The position numbers were made by a program, and so were the translations under genes. The notes under the pieces are model-generated. The model saw only the letters and a program-made list of their open reading frames with translations. It searched no databases and was not told where the DNA came from. From an uncultured Alphaproteobacteria bacterium (GTDB taxonomy: Bacteria > Pseudomonadota > Alphaproteobacteria > Rhizobiales > Aestuariivirgaceae), in contig CALMLK010000091.1 of NCBI GenBank assembly GCA_937868035.1, positions 1 through 6,476 of the forward strand: a DNA stretch of 6,476 nt, in the 5' to 3' direction. Position 1 is the first letter of the stretch. Each line of letters starts with the position of its first letter. Shown piece after piece: positions 1 through 5,753 of the stretch.

Positions 1-892
1 TGTGATCGGAGATGTAGCAGTCCGATGCACCGGCCGGCGGCGGAGCCTTGAAGGCGCCCATGTTCACGTTCTGCGCACGGAAGGTGGAGATGTCCCACGA
101 ACCGGCGGCATAGATGGCACCCTTGCCGAGACCGAACAGGTTCTGGCTGTCGGGATAGGTCTGCGCCTTGTAGCCGTCGCCCATGTAGGGCGCCCACTTG
201 GCGAGGGCGGCGAAGGCGTCCACATAGGGCTTGTCGGTCAGCTTCTGCGAGCCGTCGATCAACGCCTTTCGGCCTTCCTCACCTTTCCAGTAGTTCGGGC
301 CGATGTTCTGGAAGCCCATGGTGGCGGCTTCCCACTGGTCGTTGGTGCCCATGACCATGGGCACATAGTTGCCATTGGCCTTGATCTTTTCGAGCACGGC
401 GAGGAGTTCCTCTTCCGTCTTCGGCGGCTCCACGCCCACTTCCTTGAAGATATCCTTGTTGTAGATGAAACCGTGGATCACCGACGCCATGGGCACGCAG
501 AAGGTGGTCTTGCCGTCGTCCGTGGTCCACGCGCTCTTGGCCACGTCAGAGAAGTTGGCCATGGAGGGCAGGTCGTTGAGTGCGGCAAGCTGGCCCTTGT
601 TGAACAGTTCGAGCGAGGCATCGAACGGGCGGCAGGTGATGAGGTCGCCGGCCGTGCCGCCTTCGAGGCGGGCGTTGAGCGCGGCATTGTATTCCTTCGG
701 CGCCGTCGGCGTGAATTCCACCTGGATGTCCGGATACTTCGCATTGAAGGCCGGGATGATCTTGTCTTTCCAGATCGAGGCATCGTCGTTGCGCCAGCTT
801 TCGATCGTGATCTTGCCTGCCGATGCGGCGCCGGCCATCGCCATGCTGGCGGCGGCAGCCAGAAGCAGGGTCTTGAGTGTTGTCTTGATCAT
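1..892 (-). CDS. ABC transporter sugar-binding protein (family 1 solute-binding protein), 3' end missing
   Basis: Periplasmic receptor that should deliver a sugar to an inner-membrane ABC importer of the CUT1 (carbohydrate) class. Translating the minus strand gives 297 residues with no stop before the window edge; family members usually run a little over 400, so about a quarter to a third is missing. Residues 1-25 form a Sec signal peptide: MIKTTLK basic start, an alanine/leucine core and an ASA|G cleavage site. The mature protein opens KITIESW, then has PAFNAKYPDIQVEF and a GSWD motif near 264-267, all typical of family 1 binding proteins. Three cysteines (87, 132, 292) are visible. The ATG at 892 is preceded by AAGGAG seven bases away. 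It lies 36 bases downstream of murQ with no terminator between them, so the two are probably co-transcribed. The membrane components would lie beyond the left edge. Ligand specificity cannot be read from sequence; MurNAc or GlcNAc, free or in muropeptides, is inferred from the neighbours. Confidence 0.93.
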   Translation of the reverse strand, partial: MIKTTLKTLLLAAAASMAMAGAASAGKITIESWRNDDASIWKDKIIPAFNAKYPDIQVEFTPTAPKEYNAALNARLEGGTAGDLITCRPFDASLELFNKGQLAALNDLPSMANFSDVAKSAWTTDDGKTTFCVPMASVIHGFIYNKDIFKEVGVEPPKTEEELLAVLEKIKANGNYVPMVMGTNDQWEAATMGFQNIGPNYWKGEEGRKALIDGSQKLTDKPYVDAFAALAKWAPYMGDGYKAQTYPDSQNLFGLGKGAIYAAGSWDISTFRAQNVNMGAFKAPPPAGASDCYISDH

Positions 893-899
893 GGGGTTT

Positions 900-905
900 C
901 TCCTT
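900..905 (-). promoter_or_regulatory. Ribosome binding site of the sugar-binding protein gene
   Basis: On the minus strand this reads AAGGAG, seven bases before the ATG at 892, and a second purine-rich stretch (GGGAGG) lies just upstream. It fixes the start of the binding protein. The strong site in the short gap after murQ contrasts with the lack of any such site before murQ itself, and could let the binding protein be made in excess of the etherase. Confidence 0.8.
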
Positions 906-928
906 TTCCTCCCGTTGATGGGTTGAGG

Positions 929-1831
929 CTACACCGATGCCGAAACTTTCGACAAGGCCAGCCTCAGTTTTCCGTCTGACTGAGACAGAATGTCTTGCGC
1001 CATGGCGAGGTCGCCTGCACCGGCGCAAAGCAGCACAGCAAGCTTCACATGGCCTTGCGTGCGGGCAAGGGCTTCGGCAGCCCGTTGCTGGTCGCATCCC
1101 GTGATCTGTTGCACGATGCCTGCCGCGCGCCGCACCAGCTTGGCATTGCCCGCCTGCACGTTCACCATCAGCCCATCATGGATGGCGCCGAGCCGCGTGT
1201 GGACGAGTGTGGACAGAAGATTGAGCGCGGCCTTCTGTGCCGTGCCGGCCCCCAGCCGTGTGGACCCGGAAATCACTTCAGGTCCGGAGTCGAGCAGGAT
1301 CACGTGATCCGCTGCTTCCGCGAGAGGCGAGGATGCGTTGTTGACCACTGCAATCACAAGACAGCCGTGTGTCCGCGCAGCCTGGGCCGCGGCAATGGTG
1401 TAGGGCGTGCGCCCCGAAGCGGCGATGGCAATCAGAACGTCTCCGGCGGAACAGGTCTCCGCCGCACGCCGTCCCGCTTCAATGTCATCTTCCGCGTCGG
1501 CCAGCGTATCGAACATGGCGTCGCGTCCGCCCGCAATGAGATAGGCCAGTTGGTCTTCCTTCATGCCGAAGGTGGCGGGTAGCTCGGAGCCATCCTGCAC
1601 GGCGACGCGGATCGAGGTGCCTGCACCTGCATAAATCAGCTTGCCGCCGGCGGCGATGCGCGGCACCATCAAGCCAGCGGCTTCGGCAATTGCAGGCAGC
1701 GCCTGTTCCACGGCGTCGAGCGCGCGGCGCTGACCGGCAAGCAAGGTGGAAAGGATCGTGGCATCATCCCACGTATCAAAGCCGCGAAGATCGGGCAGCC
1801 GCTGTTCAGTCCTGACATTGCCACTCTGCAT
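929..1831 (-). CDS. murQ: N-acetylmuramic acid 6-phosphate etherase
   Basis: Cytoplasmic lyase/hydrolase of the SIS fold that cleaves the D-lactyl ether of MurNAc-6-P, giving GlcNAc-6-P and D-lactate, in peptidoglycan recycling. The product is 300 residues, the usual family length. Visible hallmarks are GGKLIYAGAGTS (62-73), SELPATFG (82-89), IAASGRTPY (136-144), SGSTRLGAGTAQK (188-200), NLLST (204-208), NAKLVRRA (229-236) and a C-terminal GHVKLAVL. The two glutamates reported as catalytic in E. coli MurQ (Glu83, Glu114) align with E83 and E114 here. I chose the ATG at 1831 because it places the family N-terminal TE-R motif at residues 8-11, as in other MurQ proteins; an upstream in-frame ATG at 1921 would add 30 unrelated residues and run through the promoter. 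No Shine-Dalgarno is seen. The normally conserved SGRL-V-DASE stretch reads SIRVAVQDGSE, an unusual variant. The gene is divergent from the kinase operon and upstream of the transporter receptor. Confidence 0.93.
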   Translation of the reverse strand: MQSGNVRTEQRLPDLRGFDTWDDATILSTLLAGQRRALDAVEQALPAIAEAAGLMVPRIAAGGKLIYAGAGTSIRVAVQDGSELPATFGMKEDQLAYLIAGGRDAMFDTLADAEDDIEAGRRAAETCSAGDVLIAIAASGRTPYTIAAAQAARTHGCLVIAVVNNASSPLAEAADHVILLDSGPEVISGSTRLGAGTAQKAALNLLSTLVHTRLGAIHDGLMVNVQAGNAKLVRRAAGIVQQITGCDQQRAAEALARTQGHVKLAVLLCAGAGDLAMAQDILSQSDGKLRLALSKVSASV

Positions 1832-1866
1832 AGCGGCGACAATACCAAAATAGGACCACTTGTCCA
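1832..1866 (-). promoter_or_regulatory. Predicted murQ promoter, probably leaderless
   Basis: Read on the minus strand, TGGACA (1866-1861) resembles a -35 box at 5 of 6 positions. After a 16-base spacer comes TATTGT (1844-1839), a 4-of-6 match to the -10 consensus. Only seven bases separate the -10 from the ATG at 1831, so transcription would begin at or next to the start codon. The absence of a Shine-Dalgarno before murQ fits this. The prediction is by eye and unmeasured, but it is strengthened by the identical -10 and spacing at the opposite promoter. Confidence 0.55.
1841..1858 (-). promoter_or_regulatory. Predicted operator of the murQ promoter (direct-repeat element, copy 1)
   Basis: On the minus strand this reads TGGTCCTATTTTGGTATT: half-sites TGGTCCT and TGGTATT in direct orientation with an 11-base period. 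Together with the next three bases (GTC) it matches the element before the kinase gene at 18 of 21 positions. It covers the promoter spacer and part of the -10, so a bound protein would block polymerase. The TGGT core resembles half-sites of the HutC branch of GntR regulators, which includes YvoA/NagR and DasR. Those family sites are usually inverted repeats, so assigning it to the GntR protein encoded at 2858-3628 is inference. Confidence 0.6.
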
Positions 1867-1873
1867 GCCCCGC

Positions 1874-1888
1874 GTTAACCCGGTTCAC
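1874..1888. repeat. Imperfect 15-base dyad in the divergent control region
   Basis: GTTAACCCGGTTCAC is symmetric around position 1881 in six of its seven arm pairs (core AACC-C-GGTT). It lies near the middle of the divergent intergenic region, upstream of both predicted promoters. Its size and CG-centred core recall LacI-type operators, but an odd-length centre is not typical of them and a 15-base dyad can occur by chance. It could be a second regulator site or meaningless. Confidence 0.25.
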
Positions 1889-1892
1889 AGGC

Positions 1893-1903
1893 ACTTGACA
1901 AGT
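1893..1903. repeat. Perfect 11-base dyad in the divergent control region
   Basis: ACTTGACAAGT is a perfect inverted repeat with a single central base. Its CACTTG edge (1892-1897) recurs at 1857-1862, 35 bases away, next to the murQ operator. It includes TTGACA, but no matching -10 lies at the correct distance on the plus strand, so it does not look like a promoter element. It may be an accessory protein-binding site; support is weak. Confidence 0.25.
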
Positions 1904-1942
1904 CTTTGAGTCCGTATGCACGCCTGGTCGTTAATTTCGCGC

Positions 1943-1976
1943 TTGAAGCGTGGTATTAATTTGGTATTGTCACGGC
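1943..1976 (+). promoter_or_regulatory. Predicted promoter of the kinase operon, probably leaderless
   Basis: TTGAAG (1943-1948) as -35, a 16-base spacer and TATTGT (1965-1970) as -10 give the same spacing and the same -10 hexamer as the opposing murQ promoter. Six bases separate the -10 from the ATG at 1977, so the transcript should begin at the start codon or within a base or two of it. No Shine-Dalgarno precedes the kinase gene, in contrast with the purine-rich sites inside the operon. Confidence 0.55.
1951..1968 (+). promoter_or_regulatory. Predicted operator of the kinase operon (direct-repeat element, copy 2)
   Basis: TGGTATTAATTTGGTATT holds two identical TGGTATT half-sites with an 11-base period, about one helical turn, so a protein would contact the same face twice. 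The second half-site overlaps the -10 and ends eight bases before the ATG; in the murQ copy the distance is nine. The shared sequence, orientation and distance to the gene argue for one regulator acting on both promoters. The GntR/UTRA protein of this operon is the obvious candidate, but that is inferred from position only. Confidence 0.65.
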
Positions 1977-2861
1977 ATGAACGACGCGGCCAGCTATTTC
2001 CTGGGCATCGATGGAGGCGGTTCCAAGTGCCGCGCCCGCATCCGCCACCGTGACGGCACGTTGCTCGGTGAAGCCGTGGGCGGTTCCTCCAATATCTATC
2101 AGGATTTCGATGGCGCGTTGGCAAACATCGTCAGCGTGGCCGGGCAGGCGGGGAAACTGGCGGGCATCTCCGCGCAGGATCTCCATGCAGGGCTGGGCCT
2201 CGCCGGGATCGTCACCTCTGTCGGCGCCGAAAAGATCAACGGCGCAGGCCTGCCCTTCGCGTCAGTGACCGCCGACAATGATGCCTATGCGGCCTGCGTC
2301 GGCGCCTTCAGCGGCAACAACGGCGGCATCGTCATTGCAGGCACGGGTTCGATCGGATTGGCGCTGGTGGAAGGAGACCGCCACATGGTGGGCGGCTGGG
2401 GCTTCCAGTTGGGGGACCACGGCTCCGGTGCATGGCTCGGCCATCACGCCGTCCGCCGTGCAGCACTCGCCATGGATGGCCTTTTGCAGCCCACGCACCT
2501 CATCGAGGAAATCCTCGCGCGCGTCGGGCGTACGCGCCAGACCGTGTCACTGTGGTCGGAAACCGCAACGCCGCGCGACTACGCGGCCTTCGCTCCCATC
2601 GTCTTCGAGACCGCTGCGCGTGCCGATGTGCAGGGCATGACCATTGTCATCGAAGGTGCTGCCGCAATATCCAAACTTGGCCACGCGCTTCTGGCGCGCG
2701 GCGCAAAGCGCATCTGCCTGCTGGGCGGATTGGCCGGCGTCTATCCGCCATATCTTGATGCCGATGTGCGCGCCGCACTGGTGCCGCCCCAGGCCGATGC
2801 CATGGATGGCGCCATCATGATGGCGCGGCGCGCCTGCGGCTTGCCGGAGCGCTGGACGTGA
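1977..2861 (+). CDS. BadF/BadG/BcrA/BcrD-family N-acetylhexosamine kinase (GlcNAc and possibly MurNAc)
   Basis: ATP-dependent sugar kinase of the ASKHA fold, 294 residues, near the family norm of about 300. The first phosphate loop is GIDGGGSK (10-17), the acidic TADNDAYAA stretch (98-106) should hold the catalytic aspartate, the second phosphate loop is GGIVIAGTGS (116-125), GFQLGDHGSGAWLG (142-155) is a family signature, and LLGGLAG (248-254) matches the adenosine motif. No ROK zinc-binding cysteine cluster is present. An ABC importer delivers unphosphorylated sugar, so this enzyme should supply the 6-phosphate that MurQ and NagA need. Clostridium acetobutylicum MurK, a known member of this family, phosphorylates both MurNAc and GlcNAc; with murQ next door the same dual use is plausible here but unproven. 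The ATG at 1977 is preferred over an in-frame GTG at 1950, which lies at the edge of the predicted operator. The stop overlaps the next start in GTGA. Confidence 0.88.
   Translation: MNDAASYFLGIDGGGSKCRARIRHRDGTLLGEAVGGSSNIYQDFDGALANIVSVAGQAGKLAGISAQDLHAGLGLAGIVTSVGAEKINGAGLPFASVTADNDAYAACVGAFSGNNGGIVIAGTGSIGLALVEGDRHMVGGWGFQLGDHGSGAWLGHHAVRRAALAMDGLLQPTHLIEEILARVGRTRQTVSLWSETATPRDYAAFAPIVFETAARADVQGMTIVIEGAAAISKLGHALLARGAKRICLLGGLAGVYPPYLDADVRAALVPPQADAMDGAIMMARRACGLPERWT
2846..2849 (+). promoter_or_regulatory. Ribosome binding site of the GntR gene
   Basis: GGAG eight bases before the GTG at 2858, inside the end of the kinase gene. It supports the GTG start, which has no nearby ATG alternative and would otherwise be doubtful. 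Confidence 0.55.
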
Positions 2862-3628
2862 CGGCGCTCAACCGCGTGTTCACATCGCGGCGCTTCTCGG
2901 CGGTGCCATCCTTGCCGCTCTACCTGCGCGTCAAGAAACTGGTGAACGACGCCATATCTGCGCAGGAGTTGCGCGGTGGCGATGCGATTCCCAGTGAGCG
3001 CGATGCGGCGGAACTCCTCGGCGTCAGCCGCGTCACGGTGCGCAAGGCCTTCACCGAACTGGTGCAGGATGGCGTGCTGGTGCAGCGCCGCGGTTCCGGC
3101 ACCTTCGTGCAGGGGCAGGCGCGCCGGCTGGAACAGCCGCTGTCACGCCTCACCAGTTTCAGCGAGGACATGCAGTTGCGCGGGCTTGAAACTGATGCGA
3201 CGTGGATCGACCGGTCACTCGGCCTTCCCACGCCGGAGGAAGCGCTGAAGCTCTCGATGTCGCCCAGCGAAAAGATCTGCCGCTTTCACCGCCTGCGCCG
3301 CGCCGACGGCGTTCCCCTTGCAATCGAACATGCCGTCATTCCGCAGCGCTTCCTCGATGATCCGCAATCGGTTGGCGCATCGCTTTATGCCGCACTCGAC
3401 AAGCGCGGCCACAAGCCCGTGCGCGCCCTGCAGCGCCTGCACGCCACGGCGCTGAAGGAGCCCGAGGCGCGGTTGCTGGAATTGCCCACCGGAAGCCCTG
3501 CCCTGTTCATTGAACGCATCTCCTATCTGCCGGATGGCCGCACCGTCGAATACACACAGTCGCACTACCGGGGCGACAGCTACGACTTCGTCGCGGAACT
3601 CACACTCGCGCAGGATGGCCGCCCATGA
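2858..3628 (+). CDS. GntR-family transcriptional regulator, HutC/UTRA subfamily
   Basis: DNA-binding repressor, 256 residues, the usual length for the HutC branch. After a 20-residue tail, LYLRVKKLVNDAI begins the winged helix; IPSERDAAELLGVSRVTVRKAF (44-65) is the helix-turn-helix with its recognition helix, and RRGSGTFV (77-84) is the wing. From about residue 95 an UTRA effector domain follows, including ICRFHRLRRADGVPLAIEH and the C-terminal RTVEYTQSHYRGDSYDF typical of the domain. Relatives such as YvoA/NagR and DasR sense GlcNAc-6-P or GlcN-6-P, so an amino-sugar phosphate effector is likely. It sits second in the operon it probably controls, starting with GTG in a GTGA overlap with the kinase and ending in an ATGA overlap with the deaminase. 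The paired direct-repeat elements at 1841-1858 and 1951-1968 are its most plausible targets. NagQ or NagR would be possible names, but sequence alone does not decide between them. Confidence 0.93.
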   Translation: MTALNRVFTSRRFSAVPSLPLYLRVKKLVNDAISAQELRGGDAIPSERDAAELLGVSRVTVRKAFTELVQDGVLVQRRGSGTFVQGQARRLEQPLSRLTSFSEDMQLRGLETDATWIDRSLGLPTPEEALKLSMSPSEKICRFHRLRRADGVPLAIEHAVIPQRFLDDPQSVGASLYAALDKRGHKPVRALQRLHATALKEPEARLLELPTGSPALFIERISYLPDGRTVEYTQSHYRGDSYDFVAELTLAQDGRP

Positions 3629-4626
3629 GCCTGATGCGCCAGGAAGCATCCGAGGCACCCGAGGCTGTGGCGCGCTTCCTCACCCGCAACGCCACGGCGC
3701 TTGCCGATCTCGGCCGCCGCCTGCGCAAATTGGATCCACCTGTCGTCCTGACATCGGCACGCGGCAGTTCCGACAATGCAGCAGGATATCTCAAGTACCT
3801 CACCGAAATCGCACTCGGCATTCCCTGCGCCTCGGTGGGGGCCTCCGTGGCATCGATCTATGCAGCGCCCCTGCGGGTGCAGAATGGCCTCTCGGTCACC
3901 ATTTCGCAATCCGGAAAGAGCCCGGACATCGTGGCCCTGCAGGATGCGGCGCGGCGCTCAGGCGCTCTCACTGTCGCCATCGTCAATGTCGATGACTCGC
4001 CTGCCGCCCGCAGCGCTGACATCTGCCTTCCGCTCCACGCAGGCGCGGAAAGGAGCGTGGCCGCGACAAAATCCTTCATCGTGTCGCTGGTTGCTGCTGC
4101 CGCAATCATCGCGGAATGGAGCGCGGATGAAGACTTGAAGTCAGCGCTCTCCGCATTGCCCGATCAACTCGCCCGCGCCTGCGCCTTGCAGTGGCCGGGC
4201 TTTGTGGACTGCGCCGTGAAGGCCGAGTCGCTTTATGTTCTGGGCCGCGGGCCGTCCTATCCCATCGCCGCGGAGACAGCGCTGAAGCTGAAGGAGACCT
4301 GCGCCATCCACGCGGAAGCCTATTCCGCCGCCGAAGTCATGCATGGCCCGCTTGAACTCGTGGAGCCGGGCTTTCCACTGTTGGTATATGCGCAGGATGA
4401 TGCGGCTTTGCCTGGCACACGCGCCGCCGTGGAGAGGTTGAAAGCCATGGGTGCCGATGTGGGGGTGGCGGGCGGCAACTGGCCCGTGATTGCGGCAAGC
4501 CATCCGCTGCTCTCGCCCATTCCCATGATCCAGACGGCCTATCTTGAAATCGAGCGTGTGGCCCAGGCGCTGGGCCGCAACCCGGATGCGCCACGACAGT
4601 TGCGCAAGGTGACGGAGACACTGTGA
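3625..4626 (+). CDS. nagB-II: SIS-domain glucosamine-6-phosphate deaminase (NagB-II type)
   Basis: Cytoplasmic enzyme expected to convert GlcN-6-P to fructose-6-P and ammonia, the last committed step to glycolysis. Its 333 residues carry two SIS domains resembling the isomerase half of GlmS, with no N-terminal glutaminase domain, which is the NagB-II/AgaS architecture. Motifs: ARGSSDNA (45-52), SQSGKSPD (94-101), ATKSF (147-151), GRGPSYPIAAE (207-217), KLKE (221-224), AEVMHGP (236-242) and the tail NPDAPRQLRKVTETL. K221, E224, H240 and K328 align with E. coli GlmS K485, E488, H504 and K603 of the isomerase site, so the chemistry looks intact. Shewanella NagB-II is the characterised precedent in GlcNAc clusters. 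An AgaS-type GalN-6-P role is the main alternative, but murQ and nagA in the same locus favour the glucosamine series. ATG lies in an ATGA overlap with the regulator; AGGA nine bases upstream is a modest ribosome site. The end overlaps nagA. Confidence 0.88.
   Translation: MSLMRQEASEAPEAVARFLTRNATALADLGRRLRKLDPPVVLTSARGSSDNAAGYLKYLTEIALGIPCASVGASVASIYAAPLRVQNGLSVTISQSGKSPDIVALQDAARRSGALTVAIVNVDDSPAARSADICLPLHAGAERSVAATKSFIVSLVAAAAIIAEWSADEDLKSALSALPDQLARACALQWPGFVDCAVKAESLYVLGRGPSYPIAAETALKLKETCAIHAEAYSAAEVMHGPLELVEPGFPLLVYAQDDAALPGTRAAVERLKAMGADVGVAGGNWPVIAASHPLLSPIPMIQTAYLEIERVAQALGRNPDAPRQLRKVTETL
4614..4617 (+). promoter_or_regulatory. Ribosome binding site of nagA
   Basis: GGAG stands eight bases before the ATG at 4626 and five before the in-frame GTG at 4623. 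The better spacing and codon favour the ATG; the two choices differ by a single residue. Confidence 0.55.
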
Positions 4627-5753
4627 TGGGCTTTGTGCTGCATGGTGCGCGCGTCTTCGATGGCGAGAGATTTTGCGACAACGCCGCCGTGTTGATCGAG
4701 GGACGCCACATCGCCGGCATCGCCGAAGCAGGGACCGTGCCGCGAGACGCAGCCCTGATCCGGCTCGACGGCGGTATCCTCGCACCCGGCTTCATCGATG
4801 TGCAGGTGAATGGCGGGGGCGGCGCCCTGCTGAACGATGGTCCCACCCCTGAAATCGTTTGCACCATTGCGGATTCGCACCGCCGCTTTGGCACCACGGG
4901 CATGCTGCCCACCGTCATCACCGACGCACCCGCCGTGACCGCGGCTGCGGTTGCAGCCGTCCGCGAGGCCCGCGCCCGTGGCGCAGCATCGGTGCTCGGC
5001 GTCCACATCGAAGGCCCATTTCTTGATCCTGCGCGAAAAGGCGCCCATGACCTGCACTTCATCCGCGCCATGACGGAAGCCGATGTCACGCTCATCGCCG
5101 AGGCGGCCTGTGGTTCGGTCATGGTGACGGTGGCGCCCAACAAGGTCGCGCCGGAATTGATCTCCCGCCTGGCGCGGGCGGGCGTGAAGGTGAGTCTCGG
5201 CCATTCCGACGCCACCTCAGCGGAGGCGAAGGCAGCACTGCGGGCCGGCGCCCAGGCGTTCACCCATCTCTTCAATGCCATGAGCCAGATGACCGGGCGG
5301 GAACCCGGCATGGTCGGTGCGGCGCTGACGGATGCGGCGAGTTTCATCGGCATCATTGCCGATGGCCATCACGTTCACGACGCCACGTTGCGGGTGGCCC
5401 TTGCCGCCGCTCCGCATGATCGCTTCATGCTGGTGACCGATGCCATGCCGCCAGCTGCCGGCGGGCCGGACAGCTTCACCCTTCAGGGCCGCACCGTGGC
5501 GCGCTTCGAAGGCCGGCTGCAACTCGATGATGGGACGCTGGCGGGCTCCAACCTGACCATGGACGAGGCCTTGCGCCACGGTGTGAACAAACTCGGGGTT
5601 CCGTTGGCCGATGCATTGCAAATGGCGTCACGCAATCCCGCGCGCTTTCTCGGCCGCGGCGATCTCGGCATCATCGCGCCGGGAGCCCTTGCGAGCCTCG
5701 TGCACCTCGATGACAATCTCAACGTGAAGCGGACATGGGTGGAGGGACGATGA
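4626..5753 (+). CDS. nagA: N-acetylglucosamine-6-phosphate deacetylase
   Basis: Metal-dependent amidohydrolase that removes acetate from GlcNAc-6-P, giving GlcN-6-P for the deaminase encoded just upstream. The product is 375 residues, the usual size. The family signature GFIDVQVNGGGG (55-66) has the Q-x-N in place of the H-x-H seen in other amidohydrolases, as in E. coli NagA. Metal and catalytic positions can be seen: E129 in HIEGPF, H193 in LGHSDA, H214 in THLFNAM and D272 in VTDAM; the substrate-contact stretch ADGHHVH (245-251) and LAGSNLTMDEA near 305-315 are also present. C-terminal ASRNPARFLGRGDLGIIAPG is typical. The start overlaps the deaminase stop in TGATG, and the stop overlaps the oxidoreductase start in ATGA, so all three are probably translationally coupled. 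NagA is needed for the MurQ product as well as for imported GlcNAc. An AgaA (GalNAc-6-P) role is less likely given murQ. Confidence 0.94.
   Translation: MGFVLHGARVFDGERFCDNAAVLIEGRHIAGIAEAGTVPRDAALIRLDGGILAPGFIDVQVNGGGGALLNDGPTPEIVCTIADSHRRFGTTGMLPTVITDAPAVTAAAVAAVREARARGAASVLGVHIEGPFLDPARKGAHDLHFIRAMTEADVTLIAEAACGSVMVTVAPNKVAPELISRLARAGVKVSLGHSDATSAEAKAALRAGAQAFTHLFNAMSQMTGREPGMVGAALTDAASFIGIIADGHHVHDATLRVALAAAPHDRFMLVTDAMPPAAGGPDSFTLQGRTVARFEGRLQLDDGTLAGSNLTMDEALRHGVNKLGVPLADALQMASRNPARFLGRGDLGIIAPGALASLVHLDDNLNVKRTWVEGR
5741..5746 (+). promoter_or_regulatory. Ribosome binding site of the oxidoreductase gene
   Basis: GGAGGG lies three bases before the ATG at 5750 (five if the GGAG core is counted), inside the last codons of nagA. 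It is the strongest internal ribosome site of the rightward operon and supports the ATGA-overlap start. Confidence 0.55.

Larger units (their letters stand above)
1832..1976. promoter_or_regulatory. Divergent control region between murQ and the kinase operon
   Basis: This 145-base gap separates the start codons of two divergent genes and is visibly more AT-rich than its surroundings near both ends. It carries one promoter-plus-operator unit at each end (listed separately), and in the middle two dyads at 1874-1888 and 1893-1903. I see no convincing coding sequence, small RNA or terminator in it. Its layout, with shared motifs facing outward, indicates joint control of import and etherase genes on one side and kinase, regulator, deaminase and deacetylase on the other. 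Confidence 0.85.

Noticed and set aside
893..928. Possible terminator between murQ and the binding protein gene
   Set aside because: The 36 bases hold purine-rich ribosome-site sequence and no stem followed by a T run, so read-through is more likely.
2..979. 325-codon open frame on the plus strand
   Set aside because: It is antisense to the sugar-binding protein gene, which has a signal peptide, a ribosome site and family motifs; the product is arginine/histidine/glycine-rich with no recognisable domain, as expected of a GC-rich shadow frame.
1832..1921. Upstream ATG at 1921 extending murQ by 30 residues
   Set aside because: The extension crosses the predicted promoter and operator and lies beyond the usual MurQ N-terminus; the ATG at 1831 gives standard length and motif position.
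1950..1976. GTG at 1950 as the kinase start
   Set aside because: It would place the coding start at the edge of the direct-repeat element, and its nine extra residues are unlike the family; ATG at 1977 directly precedes the first phosphate-loop strand.
1977..2861. ROK-family kinase or ROK repressor
   Set aside because: There is no ROK zinc-binding cysteine cluster or helix-turn-helix; the GIDGGGSK and GFQLGDHGSGAWLG motifs belong to the BadF/BadG kinase group.
3625..4626. Glucosamine-6-phosphate synthase (GlmS) for the SIS gene
   Set aside because: The N-terminal glutaminase domain is absent and the protein is 333 residues, so it fits the deaminase type and not the synthase.
4337..5356. 339-codon open frame on the minus strand
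   Set aside because: It is antisense to the deaminase and nagA; the alanine/serine/proline/arginine-rich sequence has no domain.
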